DNA from: Chelatococcus sp.
GTDB lineage: Bacteria; Pseudomonadota; Alphaproteobacteria; Rhizobiales; Beijerinckiaceae
Assembly: GCA_003248805.1 (NCBI GenBank)
Contig: QFQY01000005.1
Coordinates: 129,459-193,458, forward strand
Length of the DNA: 64,000 bases
Direction of reading: 5' to 3'
A program made the position numbers and the translations under genes. Below are positions 8,790 to 17,492 of this stretch, one piece after another (the first letter of the stretch is position 1; each line of letters begins with the position of its first letter). Under the pieces are notes generated by a model. It was not told the DNA's origin. It saw only the letters and a program-made list of their open reading frames with translations, and ran no database searches.

Positions 8790-9268
8790 ACGCCGCCCGC
8801 CGTCTCGGCCTCTGGATCGTCGGCATCGTCTTCGTCGCCGACCAGGCGCTGAAGCTCTGGCTGCTCTTCGGGCTCAGGCTCGCGGAGACGGGTCCTTACG
8901 ACCCGCTGCCCTTCATGCAGATCGTGCTCGCCTGGAACCGGGGCATCTCCTATGGCCTGTTCCAGCAGGGCACCGATCTCGGCCGCTGGCTGCTGGTGGT
9001 GCTCTCCTTCGTCGCGGCCATCTGGCTCTGGCGCTGGATGTGGCGCTCCACCGACAGGCTGACGGCGGGCAGCCTCGCCCTCATCATCGGCGGGGCGCTG
9101 GGCAACGGTGTCGACCGGGCCGTCTACGGCGCCGTCGTCGACTTCGTGCACCTGCATGTCGGCGACTTCAGCTGGTACATCTTCAACATCGCGGACGCGG
9201 CCATCGTTGTAGGAGTGGTCGGGCTCATGTATGAGTCCCTGCGCCCGAGCGCCGGAAAATCGGCCTGA
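8786..9268 (+). CDS. lspA: Lipoprotein signal peptidase II
   Basis: 160 residues with four predicted membrane helices (about 8-28, 62-82, 93-110, 128-150). The two catalytic aspartates of the aspartyl protease are D110 in GNGVDR and D137 in FNIADA. It cleaves the signal peptide of diacylglyceryl-modified prolipoproteins in the inner membrane. The ATG overlaps the ileS stop. The conserved N-terminal DQ (residues 19-20) and the segment WNRGISYGLF match the family's WNxGxxFG motif, with Tyr in place of the usual Phe/Ala. Confidence 0.95.
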   Translation: MNAARRLGLWIVGIVFVADQALKLWLLFGLRLAETGPYDPLPFMQIVLAWNRGISYGLFQQGTDLGRWLLVVLSFVAAIWLWRWMWRSTDRLTAGSLALIIGGALGNGVDRAVYGAVVDFVHLHVGDFSWYIFNIADAAIVVGVVGLMYESLRPSAGKSA

Positions 9269-9345
9269 CCATCGCTTCCGCCATCGTTTTGCCGCTCGCA
9301 TGTGGCTGACAACGTTGCGGAAGGCGGCCCAGAGGGAGGAATGAC

Positions 9346-9987
9346 ATGGTTCTGCGCATTCGCGCGACGCATCTGCTGCTGGCCGGCGGGTTTCTGCTCG
9401 CGGGTTCGCCCGCCTTCGCCCAGGAGGGCGTGCTCTTCCAGAACCTCATGAAGGGCGTCTTCGGCGGCGGCGAGGGGCAGGATATCGAATACCGCCAGCG
9501 TCCGCCGCTGGTCGTGCCCCCCAACTCGACCTTGCCGCGCCCGCAGGATCCGGCGAGCGCACGGACCGCGGCCTGGCCGAACGATCCCGACGTCGCCCGC
9601 CGGCGCGAGGAGAAGGCCGCGACGCGCGTGCCGACCTTCAACCCGAACTGGCGCAACAACCCGATGCTGAGCCAGGAAGAGCTTCGCAAGGGGCGCATCG
9701 CCCGTGGCGAGGAAGCGCCGCAGGTCGCCGCCGACCACAACAACTACAACAACCAGATCCAGCCGATCGTCGTCGGCCGCCAGCTCGCCGCGCGCCACAA
9801 CCAGGCCGATGTCGACGCGCTGCAATACGGAGCCGAGCCGCAGCGTCGCCTGCTCACCGAGCCGCCGACCGGCTATCGTCGTCCCGCCAGCACCGCGGCG
9901 CTCGGCCCGGGCGCGCGCGGTCCCGTCGAGGACAAGCAGGCCGTCGGCCAGCGCGAGTTCGTGACCGGCATCAAGCCCGTTCAGTGA
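9346..9987 (+). CDS. Exported hypothetical protein, Rhizobiales-type
   Basis: 213 residues with a Sec signal peptide (hydrophobic stretch about 7-20, likely cleavage after SPAFA at about residue 25). The mature part is polar, rich in Pro, Arg, Gln and Asn, with the segment RPPLVVPPNSTLPRP near residue 53 and WPNDPDVARR near 77. Similar PPLxVPP text occurs in the DUF3035-type proteins that follow lspA in other alphaproteobacteria, but the match is too short for me to assign the family. A clear Shine-Dalgarno GGGAGGA precedes the ATG. It lies downstream of lspA and upstream of two M16 peptidases, a placement that suggests an envelope role. Function unknown. Confidence 0.75.
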   Translation: MVLRIRATHLLLAGGFLLAGSPAFAQEGVLFQNLMKGVFGGGEGQDIEYRQRPPLVVPPNSTLPRPQDPASARTAAWPNDPDVARRREEKAATRVPTFNPNWRNNPMLSQEELRKGRIARGEEAPQVAADHNNYNNQIQPIVVGRQLAARHNQADVDALQYGAEPQRRLLTEPPTGYRRPASTAALGPGARGPVEDKQAVGQREFVTGIKPVQ

Positions 9988-9990
9988 GGG

Positions 9991-10010
9991 CGAGGCACCG
10001 CCTCGTTTCC
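9991..10010 (+). terminator. Possible terminator after the exported protein gene
   Basis: Six-base-pair stem (CGAGGC / GCCTCG) with a three-base loop directly after the stop codon, followed by only three T residues. Weak by intrinsic-terminator standards. Confidence 0.35.
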
Positions 10011-10114
10011 GTCGCGGGCGTTTTTCGCACGGCGTGCCTCTGGCGCGCCGGCCTCCGCGCATTATGTCCTGACAGCCGGGACGCCGTCCCGGGCGACCCG
10101 AGGAGAGCGCTTCG

Positions 10115-11404
10115 GTGAACATCCATTCGCGGCCGGAGCCTTCCGCCGAACCGGTCGAGTCCTTCCAGCTCGCCAACGGCATGGACGTCGTGGTCGTGCC
10201 CGACCGCCGCGCGCCGGTCGTCACCCACATGGTCTGGTATCGCAACGGCTCGGCCGACGATCCGGCCGGAAAGTCGGGCATCGCGCATTTCCTCGAGCAT
10301 CTCATGTTCAAGGGCACGGCCAAGTGGCCGGCGGGCGAGTTCTCGAAGATCGTGGCGGGCTATGGCGGGCAGGAGAACGCCTTCACCTCCTACGACTACA
10401 CGGCCTATTTCCAGCGCGTGCCGCGCGAGCATCTGCGCGCCATGATGGAGTACGAGGCCGACCGGATGACCGGCCTGTCCTTCGACGAGAGCGTCGTCGG
10501 CCCCGAGCGCGACGTCGTGCTCGAGGAGCGCAAGATGCGCGTCGACGCCGATCCCGCCTCGCAGCTTTCCGAGGAGTTCTCCTCGGCGCTCTTCGTCCAT
10601 CATCCCTACGGCACGCCGATCATCGGCTGGCAGCACGAGATCGAGGAACTCGGGCGCGACGACGCCTTCGCCTATTACCAGCGCTTCTACACGCCCGAGA
10701 ACGCGATCCTCGTCGTCGCGGGAGACGCTTCCGCCGAGGAGGTGCTCAGGCTCGCCGAGGACAGCTACGGGCGCGTCGCGGCGCGCGGTGAGAGGCCGGT
10801 GCGCCGCCGTCCTTCCGAGCCCGAGCAGCGCGCCTCGCGCCGTGTCGAGCTGCGCGATGCCCGCGTCCAGCAGCCTTCGCTGAGGCGCGGCTGGCACACG
10901 CCGACCTATACGAGCGGCGACCGGGACGAGGTGCTGGCGCTGGAGCTCGCAGCCGAGATCCTCGGCGGCGGCACGACCTCGCGGCTCTACCGCAAGCTCT
11001 GCGTCGAGCGCGAGCTCGCCGCCGGCGCCAACGCCTATTTCATGGGGTCCATGGTCGACCGCGCCGCCTTCCAGCTCATGACCAGCCCGCGCCCGAGCGT
11101 GGAGATGGCCGCGCTCGAGGCCGGCCTGGACGCCGAGCTCGCGGCCTTCATCGACGACGGGCCGACCGAGATCGAGCTTCTGCGCGCCCGCACCCGGCTC
11201 GTGGCCGAGACGGTCTTCGCCCGCGACAGCCAGTCCTCGCTGGCCCGCATTTTCGGCTCCGCGCTCGCCGTCGGCGAGACGGTCGCCGACGTGCTCGCCT
11301 GGCCGGAGCGGATCGAGGGCGTCAGTCGCGAGGCGGTCATCCAGGCCGCGCGCCGCTATCTTCGCCCCGATCGCAGCGTCACCGGCCTGCTGCTGCCCGC
11401 CTGA
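10115..11404 (+). CDS. M16-family zinc peptidase, catalytic subunit
   Basis: 429 residues. The inverted zinc motif HxxEH is present as HFLEH near residue 58, with the second-shell glutamate expected about 75 residues later in the region AMMEYEADR...ERDVVLEER. The GTG start at 10115 is preceded by AGGAGA at eight bases, which decides against other starts. Family members such as the mitochondrial processing peptidase and bacterial PqqL-like proteases degrade or process peptides. I see no clear signal peptide. It is followed by a second M16 gene lacking the zinc motif, so the two probably form a heterodimer. Confidence 0.9.
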   Translation: MNIHSRPEPSAEPVESFQLANGMDVVVVPDRRAPVVTHMVWYRNGSADDPAGKSGIAHFLEHLMFKGTAKWPAGEFSKIVAGYGGQENAFTSYDYTAYFQRVPREHLRAMMEYEADRMTGLSFDESVVGPERDVVLEERKMRVDADPASQLSEEFSSALFVHHPYGTPIIGWQHEIEELGRDDAFAYYQRFYTPENAILVVAGDASAEEVLRLAEDSYGRVAARGERPVRRRPSEPEQRASRRVELRDARVQQPSLRRGWHTPTYTSGDRDEVLALELAAEILGGGTTSRLYRKLCVERELAAGANAYFMGSMVDRAAFQLMTSPRPSVEMAALEAGLDAELAAFIDDGPTEIELLRARTRLVAETVFARDSQSSLARIFGSALAVGETVADVLAWPERIEGVSREAVIQAARRYLRPDRSVTGLLLPA

Positions 11405-11461
11405 CGGGCGGTCCCGAAGGCCAAGCCGCCGGATGAACGCCTCCTGCCGACAGGACGAGAC

Positions 11462-12757
11462 ATGAACGCCCCCACCGCGACACCGCCGCTCTCCCTTTCC
11501 GGTCCTTCCGTCGCCGTGCAGACGGTCCGCTCGGCCTCGGGCGTCGAGGCCTGGCTGGTGGAGGAGCGCAGCCTGCCGCTCATCGCCGTGAGCTTCTCCT
11601 TCGCCGGCGGCACGTCGCGCGATGCGCCGAACGGAGCCGGCGGCGCCAATCTCGTCTCCGGCCTGCTCGACGAGGGCGCCGGCGATCTCGATGCCGAGGC
11701 CTTTCAGGGCAGGATGGCCGACTACGCCATCAATCTCGGCTTCGACGCCCGCCGCGACGACTTCAACGGCCATCTGCAGACGCTCTCGCGCCACCGCGAC
11801 ACGGCGTTCGACTTGCTGGCGCTGGCGCTCAACGCCCCGCGCTTCGACGAGGACGCCGTCGCGCGCGTCAAGGCGCAGGTCGTCGCCGGCTTGCAGCGCC
11901 AGGCGCAGAATCCCGACGTGATGTGCCGCAACGCGCTCTTCGCGGCCGCCTTTCCGGGCCACCCTTACGGCCGGCCCGAGAAGGGCGACATCGACAGCGT
12001 CTCGCGGCTCGACGCCGAGGCGCTGCGGGCGCTGACGCCGACGCTTCTCGGCCGCGCCGGCCTCAAGATCGTCGTCGTCGGCGACATCGGTGCCGACGAG
12101 CTGGCCGACCGGCTGGACGCCCTCTTCGGCGGGCTTCCCGCCGGGCAGGAGCGCGAGCGGCCGCAGGCGTCGCTGCCGCCCCAGGGGTTGGGCCAGACCC
12201 ATGTCATCGACCTCGACGTGCCGCAGACCGTGCTGCGCTTCGTCGCGCCCGGCCTGCTCTGGCACGACCCGGATTTCTTCGCGGCGACCGTGCTCAACCA
12301 TATCCTCGGCGGTTCGGCCTTCACCTCGCGCCTCTTCACGGAGGTCCGCGAGAAGCGGGGCCTCGCCTATGGCGTGTCCTCCAGCCTGCTGCCGATGCGC
12401 GAGGCCGGCCTGCTGATCGGCGGGACCGCGACGCGCAACGACCGCGCGGCGGAATCGATGAAGGTCATTCGCGAGGAGCTGGCGAAGCTCGCGGGCGAGG
12501 GCCCGAGCGAGCACGAGGTCGAGGAGGCCAAGCGCTACATCATCGGCTCCTACCCGCTGCGCTTCGACACCTCGCCCAAGATCGCGGCCGAGTTGCTGGG
12601 GCTCGCGGTCAACGGCGCCGGGCCGGACTATCTCGCCGAGCGCAACCGGCGCTTCGCCGAAATCGGGCTGCCGGACGTCCGGCGCGTCGCGGGGCGCCTG
12701 CTCGGCGACCCCCGCCTGCTGGTCCAGGCAGTTGGCAGGCCGGTCGATCTGGTCTGA
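11462..12757 (+). CDS. M16-family peptidase, non-catalytic partner subunit
   Basis: 431 residues with the M16 fold but no HxxEH: the corresponding place reads GGANLVSGLLDEGAGDL. The C-terminal substrate-binding text FTSRLFTEVREKRGLAY is well kept (R and Y residues that position the substrate in active dimers). This pattern, one active and one inactive chain encoded in tandem, is known from bacterial M16B proteases and mirrors the alpha/beta chains of the mitochondrial processing peptidase. It starts 57 bp after the catalytic gene on the same strand and is probably in one operon with it. Confidence 0.88.
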   Translation: MNAPTATPPLSLSGPSVAVQTVRSASGVEAWLVEERSLPLIAVSFSFAGGTSRDAPNGAGGANLVSGLLDEGAGDLDAEAFQGRMADYAINLGFDARRDDFNGHLQTLSRHRDTAFDLLALALNAPRFDEDAVARVKAQVVAGLQRQAQNPDVMCRNALFAAAFPGHPYGRPEKGDIDSVSRLDAEALRALTPTLLGRAGLKIVVVGDIGADELADRLDALFGGLPAGQERERPQASLPPQGLGQTHVIDLDVPQTVLRFVAPGLLWHDPDFFAATVLNHILGGSAFTSRLFTEVREKRGLAYGVSSSLLPMREAGLLIGGTATRNDRAAESMKVIREELAKLAGEGPSEHEVEEAKRYIIGSYPLRFDTSPKIAAELLGLAVNGAGPDYLAERNRRFAEIGLPDVRRVAGRLLGDPRLLVQAVGRPVDLV

Positions 12758-12792
12758 AATAGCCTTCCCTTCAAGAGGTAGCGGATACGTCA

Positions 12793-14118
12793 ATGCTGCA
12801 GCAGAGCTACGAACTCGCGCTCGAAACGGGCGTCGGTGCCGGGGGCATCCCGGATGCGGCCTTCGAGAAGGCCCTCGCCGATCTCGCCCCCGCGCTGGCG
12901 AAGCTGCAGAAGCAGGCCAAGGAGCATGCGCTGCCGCTGCTCGCCCTGCCGAGCGACAGGCATGACCTCGCGCCGGTCAAGGCTGCCGCCGAGCGGCTGA
13001 AGGCCGGCGGCACCACCGACATCCTCATCCTCGGCACCGGCGGCTCCAGCCTCGGCGGCCAGACGCTGGCGCAGCTCACCGGCTACGGCATCGCCGGGCT
13101 GTCGCAGCTCGCCCGCGAACCCCGCGTCCACTTCATCGACAATCTCGACCCGGCCACCTATGCCGAGCTGCTCGCCAGGCTGCCGCTGAAGACGACCAAA
13201 TTCGTCGCGATCTCGAAATCGGGCGGCACCGGCGAGACGCTGCTGCAATCGATCGCGGCCATCGCGGCGCTGCGCGGCGCGCATCTCGACGACCGGCAGA
13301 TCGGCGAGCATTTCCAGGGCCTCTCCGAGCCGGCCAAGCCCGGCAAGCTGCACCCGCTGCGCGCGTTGCTCGAGCCTTTCGGAGTGCCTTTCCTGGAGCA
13401 TCACACCGCGGTCGGCGGGCGCTATTCCGTGCTGACCAATTGCGGCCTGCTGCCGGCCGCCGTGCTCGGCCTCGACATCGAGGCGCTGCGCCTGGGCGCC
13501 GAGCGGGCCGTGGCGCCGGTCCTCGCCGGCAAGGACGTCCGCGCGACGCCCTCCGCTATTGGCGCCGCGCTGCATCTCGCCGCCATGCGCTCGGGCAAGA
13601 ACATCGCCGTGCTGATGCCCTATGCCGACAAGCTCGCGCTGCTCACGCGCTGGTGGATGCAGCTCTGGGCGGAAAGCCTCGGCAAGGACGGGCAGGGCAC
13701 CCAGCCCGTCGGCGCGCTCGGGCCCGTCGACCAGCACTCGCAGCAGCAGCTCTATCTCGCCGGGCCGAAGGACAAGTTCTTCACCGTGGTCACCACCGGC
13801 GTGAAGGGCAAGGGCCCGCAGATCGACGGCGCGCTCGCCGATAAGATCGGGCAGGGCGATTTCGCCGGCAAGACCATCGGCGACATGGTCGCGGCGCAGG
13901 GCCTCGCCATGATCGACACCTTCGCCAAGAACGGCTGCGCGGTGCGCCGCTTCCATGTCGAGCGGATCGACGAGACCACGCATGGCGAGATGCTGATGCA
14001 TTTCATGCTGGAGACCATCCTCACCGGCTACGCGATGGGTGTGGACCCGTTCGACCAGCCTGCGGTGGAGGAGGCGAAGCTGCTCGCGAAGAGCTATCTT
14101 GCCGAAGGGCGCGGCTGA
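12793..14118 (+). CDS. pgi: Glucose-6-phosphate isomerase (short form)
   Basis: 441 residues. The sugar-phosphate binding SIS text LGTGGSSLGGQT (about residues 77-88) and SKSGGTGETLL (about 141-151) identify phosphoglucose isomerase, which interconverts glucose-6-phosphate and fructose-6-phosphate. It is about 100 residues shorter than the E. coli enzyme (549), in line with shorter forms found in alphaproteobacteria and Gram-positives. It begins 35 bp after the M16 pair and may be read with them. A 116-bp palindromic repeat separates it from mutL. Confidence 0.9.
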   Translation: MLQQSYELALETGVGAGGIPDAAFEKALADLAPALAKLQKQAKEHALPLLALPSDRHDLAPVKAAAERLKAGGTTDILILGTGGSSLGGQTLAQLTGYGIAGLSQLAREPRVHFIDNLDPATYAELLARLPLKTTKFVAISKSGGTGETLLQSIAAIAALRGAHLDDRQIGEHFQGLSEPAKPGKLHPLRALLEPFGVPFLEHHTAVGGRYSVLTNCGLLPAAVLGLDIEALRLGAERAVAPVLAGKDVRATPSAIGAALHLAAMRSGKNIAVLMPYADKLALLTRWWMQLWAESLGKDGQGTQPVGALGPVDQHSQQQLYLAGPKDKFFTVVTTGVKGKGPQIDGALADKIGQGDFAGKTIGDMVAAQGLAMIDTFAKNGCAVRRFHVERIDETTHGEMLMHFMLETILTGYAMGVDPFDQPAVEEAKLLAKSYLAEGRG

Positions 14119-14154
14119 GTCGCGCCGCCTTCCGACCTTCGGTTCCGCTCCGCC

Positions 14155-14270
14155 AGCCCTCATCCTGAGGAGCCGCGCAGCGGCGTCTCGAAGGATGGTT
14201 CAGGAGGCGCAGGAACCATCTGGAGCATCCTTCGAGACGCAGCCTCCGGCTGCTCCTCAGGATGAGGGCT
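14155..14270. repeat. Dispersed palindromic repeat, family A (full copy 1)
   Basis: 116 bp bounded by a perfect 19-bp inverted repeat (14155-14173 against 14252-14270, core CCCTCATCCTGAGGAGC). A second internal pair GCGTCTCGAAGGATG / CATCCTTCGAGACGC gives a double-hairpin layout. It is clearly the same element as at 30986-31106 and 49453-49564, and half of it occurs at 29231-29279. It has no coding capacity of its own. The right end is only 11 bp from the mutL ATG. Confidence 0.9.
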
Positions 14271-14281
14271 CGCGAGAAAGC

Positions 14282-16090
14282 ATGACCGTCCGCCGCCTCG
14301 ACCGTGTCCTCGTCGACCGCATCGCCGCCGGCGAGGTGATCGAGCGGCCGGCCGCCGCCGTGAAGGAACTGGTCGAGAACGCCATCGACGCCGGGGCGCG
14401 TGCCGTCGCCGTCACCATCGCTGGCGGCGGGCGCCAGCTCATCCGCGTCGTCGACGACGGCTCCGGCATGACGCCGGAGGATCTGGATCTCGCGGTCGAG
14501 CGCCACGCCACCTCCAAGCTGCCGGATGGCGACCTCTTCGCGATCCGCTCGCTCGGTTTTCGGGGCGAGGCCCTGCCGTCCATCGGCTCTGTCGCGCGGC
14601 TCTCCATCACCACGCGCCGCCGCGACGCCGCGCAGGGCGTGGCGCTGGTGGTCGAGGCCGGCGAGAAGGGCGCGCTGCGCCCCGCCGCCGCCGCGCCCGG
14701 CACGCGCATCGAGGTCAGCGATCTCTTCGCCTTCACCCCGGCGCGGCTGAAGTTCCTGAAGAGCGACCGTGCCGAGGCGCAGGCCGTCTCCGAGATGCTG
14801 CGGCGCCTCGCCATCACCCATCCCGACATCCGCTTCTCGCTGGAGGGCGACCACGTCACGGCGTTCGACTGGGCGGCGGAGCCGGCCGGCGAGGACGGGC
14901 TGCTGCGCCGGCTCGGCCGGGCGCTCGGCCGCGATTTCCCCGAGAACGCCCTGCGCATCGAGGCTGGGCGCGAGGGCATCGGCCTGTCGGGCTTCGCCGG
15001 CCTGCCGACCTTTCATCGCGGCACCTCGGCCGGCGTGCATTTCGCGGTCAATGGCCGGCCCGTCCGCGACAAGCTGCTGCTCTCGGCCGTGCGCGGGGCT
15101 TATGCCGACGTCGTGCCCTCCGACCGGCATCCGATGCTCTATCTCGACATCGCCTGCGACCCGAGCCTCGTCGACGTCAACGTGCACCCGGCCAAGAGCG
15201 AGGTCCGCTTCCGCGATCCGCCGCTCGTGCGCGGGCTCGTCGTCTCGGCGCTGAAGACGGCGATCGCGCAGGCCGGCCACCGCGCCACCACGACCGGCGG
15301 CGCCCGCACGCTGGAGGCGATGCGCTCGGTCTTCGCGATGGGTGCGGGCGGCGCCCCCGGCATCCAGCGCCCGGCCTTGCCGGCCGCGCCCCCCTGGCCG
15401 GCGCCGGCATCGGGCTTCGCCGCCACCCCCGGCCTGTCGTTCTCGGCCTTCGCCGCACCCTCCGCCGATGCCCGCGCCCACCTCGCCGAGCCCGCTGCCG
15501 AGGCGCTCGACAGGCCGCTCGGCGCCGCCCGCGCCCAGCTTCACGAGACCTATATCGTCGCCCAGACACGCGAGGGCGTCGTCATCGTCGACCAGCACGC
15601 CGCCCATGAGCGGCTGGTCTATGAGCGGCTCAAGGCCGAACGCGCCCGCAGCGGCATCGCCCGGCAGGCGCTGCTCCTGCCCGAGGTGGTGGAACTCGAC
15701 CCCGTCGACGCCGACCGGCTCAACGCCGCGAGCGCCGATCTCGCCTCCCTCGGGCTGGTCCTCGAACCCTTCGGCCCCGGCGCGGTGCTGGTGCGCGAGG
15801 CGCCCAGCCAGCTCGCGGGCGGCAATCTGCAGAGGCTGGTGCGCGACGTCGCCGATGCGCTGGCCGAGCACGGAACGGCCGGCTCGCTGGAGCGCAGGCT
15901 CGATCATGTGCTGGCGACGATGGCCTGCCACAACTCGGTCCGAGCCGGCCGGCGCCTGCGCCCCGAGGAGATGGACGCCCTGCTGCGCGAGATGGAGGAG
16001 ACGCCCAACTCCGGCCAGTGCAACCACGGCCGCCCGACCTATGTCGAGCTCAAGCTCACGGATATCGAGCGGCTGTTCGGGCGGAAGTGA
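14282..16090 (+). CDS. mutL: DNA mismatch repair protein MutL (endonuclease type)
   Basis: 602 residues. The GHKL ATPase N-terminus shows ELVENAIDAGA, DDGSGM, the RHATSK loop and GFRGEAL. The C-terminal dimerisation domain carries DQHAAHERLVYE (about residues 437-448), matching the DQHA(X)2E(X)4E metal site of nicking MutL proteins, and CNHGRP near the C-terminus. This means strand nicking by MutL itself, as in organisms without MutH; no mutH is visible here. The ATG at 14282 fits the family start; the frame is open further upstream only because it reads through the palindromic repeat. The 3' end is 3 bp from the convergent immunity gene. Confidence 0.96.
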   Translation: MTVRRLDRVLVDRIAAGEVIERPAAAVKELVENAIDAGARAVAVTIAGGGRQLIRVVDDGSGMTPEDLDLAVERHATSKLPDGDLFAIRSLGFRGEALPSIGSVARLSITTRRRDAAQGVALVVEAGEKGALRPAAAAPGTRIEVSDLFAFTPARLKFLKSDRAEAQAVSEMLRRLAITHPDIRFSLEGDHVTAFDWAAEPAGEDGLLRRLGRALGRDFPENALRIEAGREGIGLSGFAGLPTFHRGTSAGVHFAVNGRPVRDKLLLSAVRGAYADVVPSDRHPMLYLDIACDPSLVDVNVHPAKSEVRFRDPPLVRGLVVSALKTAIAQAGHRATTTGGARTLEAMRSVFAMGAGGAPGIQRPALPAAPPWPAPASGFAATPGLSFSAFAAPSADARAHLAEPAAEALDRPLGAARAQLHETYIVAQTREGVVIVDQHAAHERLVYERLKAERARSGIARQALLLPEVVELDPVDADRLNAASADLASLGLVLEPFGPGAVLVREAPSQLAGGNLQRLVRDVADALAEHGTAGSLERRLDHVLATMACHNSVRAGRRLRPEEMDALLREMEETPNSGQCNHGRPTYVELKLTDIERLFGRK

Positions 16091-16093
16091 GGG

Positions 16094-16468
16094 TCACGTC
16101 GGCCGGAAGAAGCCGGTGTCGAGGTGATGGAGCGTCATCCCGGCATCGCCAGCCTGCGGGTACCATTTCTCATCGACAATGGCCTGCAGCTCGCGACGCG
16201 CGGCGATGTAGTCGACGGCGAGGTTGGCGCGCGCGGCGCTCAGCCGAACCTGCATGTTGGGATGGCCGAAGAGCTGCATGAGCACGCGCCTCTGATCACC
16301 CGGACGTGATTTCAATTCCTGTTCGAGAGCATGGACTCGCCAGACCAGGCGGTTGGTCCGCGCGATCTCATCGCCTTCCATTGCGTCGTATTGCTCGATG
16401 CAGAGCTGCTCGAAAAGACGGACGATTTCCGCGTTCGACAGCGATCCGAGATTGCGCGGGCTCTTCAT
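16094..16468 (-). CDS. DUF2019 protein, probable immunity protein
   Basis: 124 residues, helical, with the segment LMQLFGHPNMQVRLSAARANL that looks like a HEAT-type repeat and is typical of DUF2019. Proteins of this family lie beside nuclease-type toxins in several bacterial genomes and are thought to be immunity proteins (family knowledge, not shown here). The gene starts inside the stop codon of the upstream toxin-like gene (ATGA overlap), so the two are co-translated. Its codon use includes many AT-ending codons compared with mutL and the cyclase on either side, which fits transfer as a unit. The immunity role is inferred from the pairing. Confidence 0.75.
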   Translation of the reverse strand: MKSPRNLGSLSNAEIVRLFEQLCIEQYDAMEGDEIARTNRLVWRVHALEQELKSRPGDQRRVLMQLFGHPNMQVRLSAARANLAVDYIAARRELQAIVDEKWYPQAGDAGMTLHHLDTGFFRPT

Positions 16469-17211
16469 TTCAGAACTCCGTACTTGCGCATCGCCTCATG
16501 CCCGACGCGGACATGCTCGGACCAGTCCCGGCCGCGCAGATAATTGCGTGGCGTCTGCATCCCGAAATCCGGGTTGGGGCGCATGTACCACCCGGTGATC
16601 TCGTGATGCCGATACTTCGGTATGCTGACGACGTTCTCCGCCCCGTCGATCATGGAGCGCGGAAACCCGTCGCGCAAATGCGTGCCCTGCTCGACGATGT
16701 GATGGTCCTCGTAGCCAGGCCTCCGCTGGCCGGCATGCTGCTGCAGTTCCGCCAGCGTCTTCGGCTCGTCCTGATAGGAGCGGATGGACGGGTATTCGGT
16801 GTAGAGCCAGTGGCCGACCTCGATCGCCGTGATCGCGAGCCCGACGGGACCGACACGCCTCAAGGCCTGGCGCGCGATCTCCTTGGCTAGCGCCTTGGCC
16901 GCCCGGACCTTCGCCCCCTGGTCGTTCGGTGGATCTTTGGGAGCGTCCGGCAGGTCGAGGCTGGGCCCGCCATTGTCGCCGATGCCGGGCTGGCGACCCT
17001 GGCCGGAGCCGTCCCCGCGCGTCCATTGTCCACCCTCGGGGTTGCCGCCGGGAACGCGCGGCTGGTCGGGATTGAAGCCGCCCTTCTCGACGAGAGCCCG
17101 CAGATGGGTGAGAGCGCGCATCATGCGCTCGCCGGCGAGATGGGACGCGATGGCGAGGCGGTATGATCGCGAGTTGCGCTCGCGTGGTTCGATCGATCTC
17201 GGGAATGGCAT
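16465..17211 (-). CDS. Putative HNH-like nuclease toxin
   Basis: 248 residues. Residues 1-45 are basic; residues 51-65 hold PRVPGGNPEGGQWTR, a motif I recall from many Rhizobiales proteins of unknown secretion class; residues 66-100 are a Gly/Pro/Asp-rich linker; residues 119-136 are moderately hydrophobic. The C-terminal 90 residues look like a small His-metal nuclease: EDHHIVEQ (H170, H171), then N193 in ENVVSIP, then RHHEITGWY (H202, H203). This His-His...Asn...His spacing resembles HNH/AHH-type toxin domains of polymorphic toxins. No signal peptide, RHS or VgrG domain is present. Followed by an overlapping DUF2019 gene. The start at 17211 has only a weak ribosome site; M30/M31 (17124/17121) are alternatives. 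Confidence 0.7.
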   Translation of the reverse strand: MPFPRSIEPRERNSRSYRLAIASHLAGERMMRALTHLRALVEKGGFNPDQPRVPGGNPEGGQWTRGDGSGQGRQPGIGDNGGPSLDLPDAPKDPPNDQGAKVRAAKALAKEIARQALRRVGPVGLAITAIEVGHWLYTEYPSIRSYQDEPKTLAELQQHAGQRRPGYEDHHIVEQGTHLRDGFPRSMIDGAENVVSIPKYRHHEITGWYMRPNPDFGMQTPRNYLRGRDWSEHVRVGHEAMRKYGVLK

Positions 17212-17492
17212 CCGGCGCTTGGTCTCCGCGGCGGATGCGGAGACTAGGGGCGCTGGAACGGACGGGGATAAGACCCTCGACTATCCCCGCGGCGATGGAG
17301 GGGCGTCTCCGTGGGATGGAGCCGTGGCCAACCTTGAGCCGCGCGGTTCTGTTGGGTGACCTCCAGCTGATGGCCGGCGGGCGTTTCGCCGACGGTGCTC
17401 CGGGCCTCGGCGCGGCCGATGGCCGCCGGCGGCGAGCTTTGCTATCTGGGGAGCGGTGGACAAGGTCCGCACGCTCCTGCGAGGACATGGCG

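Noticed and set aside
9971..12793. A 940-codon open frame antisense to the two M16 peptidase genes
   Set aside because: Composition mirrors the plus-strand genes; both plus-strand proteins have recognisable domains, this one has none.
14155..14270. Family A repeats as intrinsic terminators, insertion sequences or CRISPR repeats
   Set aside because: There is no T-run after the stems, no transposase or target duplication, and copies are dispersed rather than regularly spaced.
16496..17488. An overlapping 330-codon frame on the minus strand over the toxin gene
   Set aside because: Out of frame with the recognisable toxin domain and dominated by Arg/Ser/Pro; a shadow frame.
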